From NCBI GenBank assembly GCA_036841525.1, contig DAITVZ010000133.1, positions 1 through 6,755 on the forward strand: a DNA stretch of 6,755 nucleotides, given 5' to 3'. Below are positions 4,264 through 6,755 of this stretch, one piece after another. A program made the translations under genes and the position numbers. The notes under the pieces were generated by a model. That model saw only the letters and a list, made by a program, of their open reading frames with translations. It had not been told where the DNA came from and ran no database searches. The stretch comes from JAAYEA01 sp012689325. GTDB lineage: Bacteria; Chloroflexota; Anaerolineae; JAAYEA01. Within the stretch, counting starts at the first letter, position 1. Every line of letters starts with the position of its first letter.

Positions 4264-6576
4264 ATGGCACCATTGCCAGGCACACGGCTGGATGGGTATC
4301 AGCGACGCTGCGCGCGCCTCCTCCGGCGATGGGCGGTCGCCGCGGAGCGCTCCTGGTATCCCATGCCCGACGAGCCCGAGCTCGGCTGTTACGGCACCGG
4401 CTACGACTCGTGGGGCGTGCAGACGAACCAAAAGTACGTCGGCGCCATGGCCGCCCTCGCGGCCCTCGGGCCGCGGATGGAGGGGGCGGACCCGGCGCTC
4501 TGCGATCAAGCGCGGGCGCGGGCGCTGGCCGCGCTGCGCTTCAGCCTGGCCAGCCACCTCTCCGGGGCGTACCACTGCACCGACAATCGCCAGTGGGGCC
4601 ATACCTGGATCAGCGGGCTGGGCGTCGAGCGCATGATGTACGGCGTGTACCTTCTCGACTCCTACCTGCAAGAGCCGGACCGGGACGGCCTGCGGCGCGT
4701 CCTCACCAGCGAGGCCGACTGGATCTGCTACGAGTACGAGCTGCATCATCTCCAGGGCGTCCGGGCGGGGAGGTGGGCCGCCGAGGGGCAGAACCGGCCC
4801 GAGTCCAACCTGTGGAACGGCGCGGTCCTCTGGCGCGCCTCCATGATGTACCCGGAGCACGCGCACGCCAGGGAGTGGCAGGAGCAGGCGCACCGCTTTC
4901 TCCTCAACGCCATCAGCGTCTCGGCGGACGCCCAGGACGACCGCCTCGTCGCGGGCAAGCCGATCCGGGAGTGGCACGTCGGCGACAACTTTTTCCCGCA
5001 CTACGCCCTGGATCATCACGGCTACCTGAACGTCGGCTACATGGCCATCTGCCTCTCCAACGCCGCGATCCTCCACTTTGACCTGCGAGCCCGCGGGTGG
5101 CCGATCCCCGAGTCGCTCTACCACCACAACATGGACCTCTGGCAGGTGCTGCGCCGCATGGTCTTCTCCGATGGTCGGCTCGCCCGCCTCGGCGGAGACA
5201 GCCGGGTCCGCTACGCCTACTGCCAGGAGTACCTGCTGCCTATCCTGCCCTACGTGGGCGTCCTGGGCGATGGCCAGGCGGAGGCGCTGATCGACGCGCA
5301 GCTCGCGCTCATCGAGGCGGAGGCGTCGTTCAACGGGGACGGCAGCTTCTACGGCAGGCGGCTGACCAGCCTGCTTCCCAACGAGCACTACTACTGCCGG
5401 CTCGAGTCCGATCGCGCCGCGGCCCTGGGCATGCTCTGGGCCTATCTCCACCAGATGGCCGAGCGTGACGAAGCGGGCGAGGCCTTGCGGCCCGCGACCC
5501 CGGGGGCGTTCGAGCGCTCCGCAGCCGGGTTCTGGTGCGAGCCCGAGCACGGCGCCGCGCTGCATCGCAGCCCCACGCGGCTGGCTTCCTTCGCCTGGCG
5601 CGCCCACGGCCTGGGGCAAGGGCTCTGCCAGCCGCCGGACGATGGGCGCCTGGCCGAGTGGTCGCAGAACCTGGGCGGCATGATCCGCTTCTATGGCGAT
5701 CCCGGCGAGGCCCCGGGCGCGTCGGGCTCCCATCGCCGGCTCCTGGGGCAGCGCATCCACGCCTTCCCCGGCGGCTTTGCGACCTGCGGCGCCATCATGG
5801 AGGGCGTCGCGGTGCGCATCGAGGAGGGCTACACCGGCACGGAATCGGCGGTGCACCAGATCGCCTTCGTCGCGCTCCCCGACGATCACACGGTCGTGGG
5901 TTTGGAGCATGCCCGCACGACCGATCACCGCACCTACGTGGATCAGATCAAGGGCCTGCACCTCAACCTCCCCAACGACCTGTTCAACGGATTCGAGCGA
6001 CGGCTGGCCACGGCGCGAGGGGAGGTGACGCTGAGCAGCCCTCCGGCGCGCGACGAGGTCAGGGGCCTAGGCGGCTGCTGGGCCAACATCGAGGGGCGCG
6101 TCGGGGTGGTGGGGATCTATGGCGCCGACGAGCTGGTGGTGGACCGGTCGGCCGCGCGACGCGGCGGCCGCTACGAGACCCTATATGTGGAGGAGATCTG
6201 CTTTCCGTGCCAGCTGGGCGTGACCTCGCTCGGGCCCGGGCAGGTCATCCTGGACGCGGGCTGGGCGGTGCTGTCGGGCGTGGGCCAGGCGGGCACGGCC
6301 CGCTTCGCCGCCGTTGCCACGCCCCTGGCCAGGCTCGGCGGCGACCTCCGGGGCGTGCAGGTGACCGGGCAGGACGGCGCAGCCTATGTGGTGCTGGCGA
6401 ACTGGGGCGAGGACGAGCGCGCGCAGACCGTCGACTGGCTGGAGGATCAGGAGAGCTTGACCGACCTGACCACCGGGGCCAGGCACTCTCGAAACGACAC
6501 GGTGACCATCGGCCCCGGCGATGTCCTGGTACTGGCCGTGACGGCGGGCCCCCAGGGGCCGGGCGCAGGCGCATAA
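4264..6576 (+). CDS. Uncharacterised (alpha/alpha)-toroid plus beta-sandwich protein, candidate polysaccharide lyase or glycosidase
   Basis: This 770-residue protein has no signal peptide or membrane segment, so it is probably cytoplasmic. Residues 1-400 are helix-rich with conserved-looking aromatic and His patches: YHCTDNRQWGHTW (103-115), RPESNLWNGAVLW (178-190), GDNFFPHYALDHHGYLNVGY (240-259), GGDSRVRYAYCQEY (310-323), and FNGDGSFYG (356-364) followed by PNEHYYCRLESDR (372-384). This is the style of heparinase II/III-like and related toroid lyases, where Asn, His, Tyr and Arg line the cleft. Residues 495-760 are strand-rich, ending in a small beta domain (AYVVLANWGEDER, 707-719; PGDVLVLAV, 751-759). 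The ATG at 4264 follows GGAGGAGG with good spacing. It lies 109 bases after the binding-protein gene on the same strand, probably co-transcribed past the hairpin. The likely role is breakdown of an imported oligosaccharide; substrate and lyase-versus-hydrolase chemistry are unknown. An epimerase-type toroid is another option. Confidence 0.75.
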   Translation: MAPLPGTRLDGYQRRCARLLRRWAVAAERSWYPMPDEPELGCYGTGYDSWGVQTNQKYVGAMAALAALGPRMEGADPALCDQARARALAALRFSLASHLSGAYHCTDNRQWGHTWISGLGVERMMYGVYLLDSYLQEPDRDGLRRVLTSEADWICYEYELHHLQGVRAGRWAAEGQNRPESNLWNGAVLWRASMMYPEHAHAREWQEQAHRFLLNAISVSADAQDDRLVAGKPIREWHVGDNFFPHYALDHHGYLNVGYMAICLSNAAILHFDLRARGWPIPESLYHHNMDLWQVLRRMVFSDGRLARLGGDSRVRYAYCQEYLLPILPYVGVLGDGQAEALIDAQLALIEAEASFNGDGSFYGRRLTSLLPNEHYYCRLESDRAAALGMLWAYLHQMAERDEAGEALRPATPGAFERSAAGFWCEPEHGAALHRSPTRLASFAWRAHGLGQGLCQPPDDGRLAEWSQNLGGMIRFYGDPGEAPGASGSHRRLLGQRIHAFPGGFATCGAIMEGVAVRIEEGYTGTESAVHQIAFVALPDDHTVVGLEHARTTDHRTYVDQIKGLHLNLPNDLFNGFERRLATARGEVTLSSPPARDEVRGLGGCWANIEGRVGVVGIYGADELVVDRSAARRGGRYETLYVEEICFPCQLGVTSLGPGQVILDAGWAVLSGVGQAGTARFAAVATPLARLGGDLRGVQVTGQDGAAYVVLANWGEDERAQTVDWLEDQESLTDLTTGARHSRNDTVTIGPGDVLVLAVTAGPQGPGAGA

Positions 6577-6623
6577 GGGACAGCCCTGCTCGCGCGGGGG
6601 ACACAGCACACGCGAGAAAGGCT

Positions 6624-6658
6624 GCTGTGGTAGGATGCAGTAGGCTGTGGGATGATGC
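6624..6658. repeat. Imperfect 20-base-period repeat after the enzyme gene
   Basis: GCTGTGGTAGGATGC (6624-6638) and GCTGTGGGATGATGC (6644-6658) match at 13 of 15 positions and start 20 bases apart. A weaker, shortened copy (GCTGGTAGGCTGC) begins at 6684, another 40 bases on. They lie in the intergenic tail after the stop at 6576. Too few and too short for a CRISPR array; possibly chance or a decayed repeat. Confidence 0.3.
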
Positions 6659-6659
6659 G

Positions 6660-6683
6660 GGTTCGCCGGACGCAGGGCGAACC
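6660..6683. terminator. Inverted repeat between converging genes (terminator-like)
   Basis: GGTTCGCC (6660-6667) and GGCGAACC (6676-6683) form a perfect 8-bp stem with an 8-base loop. It lies 84 bases after the enzyme stop codon and about 33 bases beyond the stop of the probable converging minus-strand gene, so it could end transcription from both sides. There is no U tract on either strand, so termination is unproven. Confidence 0.4.
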
Positions 6684-6715
6684 GCTGGTAGGCTGCCCTC
6701 TGGCGGAGCCCGGCC

Positions 6716-6755
6716 CTAGCCCTGCCGGAACAGGTAGGCCTTCCAGAAGTCATGC
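6716..6755 (-). CDS. Probable C-terminal end of a converging gene, cut by the right edge
   Basis: Read on the minus strand from the right edge, one frame gives HDFWKAYLFRQG and then a TAG stop. The residues look like a plausible protein C-terminus, with aromatic and charged residues alternating and none of the Arg/Pro/Ala bias of the shadow frames nearby. A terminator-like inverted repeat follows. Twelve codons are too few to identify a family or exclude chance. If real, the gene converges on the enzyme gene and belongs to a separate transcript. Confidence 0.35.
   Translation of the reverse strand, partial: HDFWKAYLFRQG

Noticed and set aside
4228..5961. 577-residue minus-strand open frame
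   Set aside because: It is antisense to the enzyme gene, codon phase with codon phase, with shadow-like composition and no ribosome site. High-GC genes commonly leave such frames open.
5535..6719. 394-residue plus-strand open frame
   Set aside because: It is an Arg/Gly/Ala/Pro-rich frame-shifted shadow of the enzyme gene, which continues intact to its own stop at 6576.
1..6755. CRISPR array, tRNA, rRNA, insertion sequence or integrase
   Set aside because: I saw no regularly spaced identical repeats, tRNA-like cloverleaf, rRNA-like stretch, transposase motif or paired terminal repeats with target duplication.

Overview
The window is GC-rich (roughly 65% by eye) and reads like a piece of a Chloroflexota genome, probably an Anaerolineae- or Caldilinea-type lineage. 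The best clue is the substrate-binding protein. It is a Tat-exported lipoprotein whose mature N-terminus carries a repetitive Val/Glu/Lys linker (VPVEKVV...VAVEKVV...ATPVPT), a style I know mainly from Chloroflexota ABC-transporter lipoproteins. The phylum call is an inference from that style and the base composition. No rRNA, tRNA, CRISPR array, transposase or integrase was seen.

Layout. (1) Positions 1-773, minus strand: two small genes of unknown function in a row. One is a 203-residue protein; the other runs off the left edge with 33 codons visible. Both have strong Shine-Dalgarno sites. (2) Positions 774-1518: no convincing gene. This looks like a divergent control region, with an AT-richer patch holding a sigma70-like promoter for the minus-strand pair and a near-consensus promoter (TTGACA-17-TATGAT) facing right. 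It also holds several inverted repeats. (3) Positions 1519-1962, plus: the N-terminal part of a DUF2961/GH172 glycoside hydrolase, cut off after about 130 recognisable residues. (4) Positions 2124-4154, plus: a complete family-5 (oligopeptide/oligosaccharide type) ABC substrate-binding lipoprotein. (5) A long GC-rich hairpin, then 4264-6576, plus: a 770-residue leaderless protein that looks like an (alpha/alpha)-toroid plus beta-sandwich enzyme of the heparinase II/III or polysaccharide-lyase-like kind. (6) Positions 6577-6755: a short intergenic stretch with a degenerate repeat and an inverted repeat, then probably the last 12 codons of a converging minus-strand gene.

How it fits together (inference): the rightward genes look like a carbohydrate-uptake locus. 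The lipoprotein would capture an oligosaccharide outside the membrane, and the cytoplasmic toroid enzyme would process it after import. The GH172 remnant suggests the locus once included a furanosidase-type activity. No transporter permease or ATPase genes are present, so the binding protein either works with a permease encoded elsewhere or the locus has been rearranged. The broken GH172 immediately upstream supports rearrangement. The most novel items are the uncharacterised 770-residue enzyme, the truncated GH172 behind a strong promoter, and the unidentified minus-strand gene pair. I do not see a clear new defence or mobile system.
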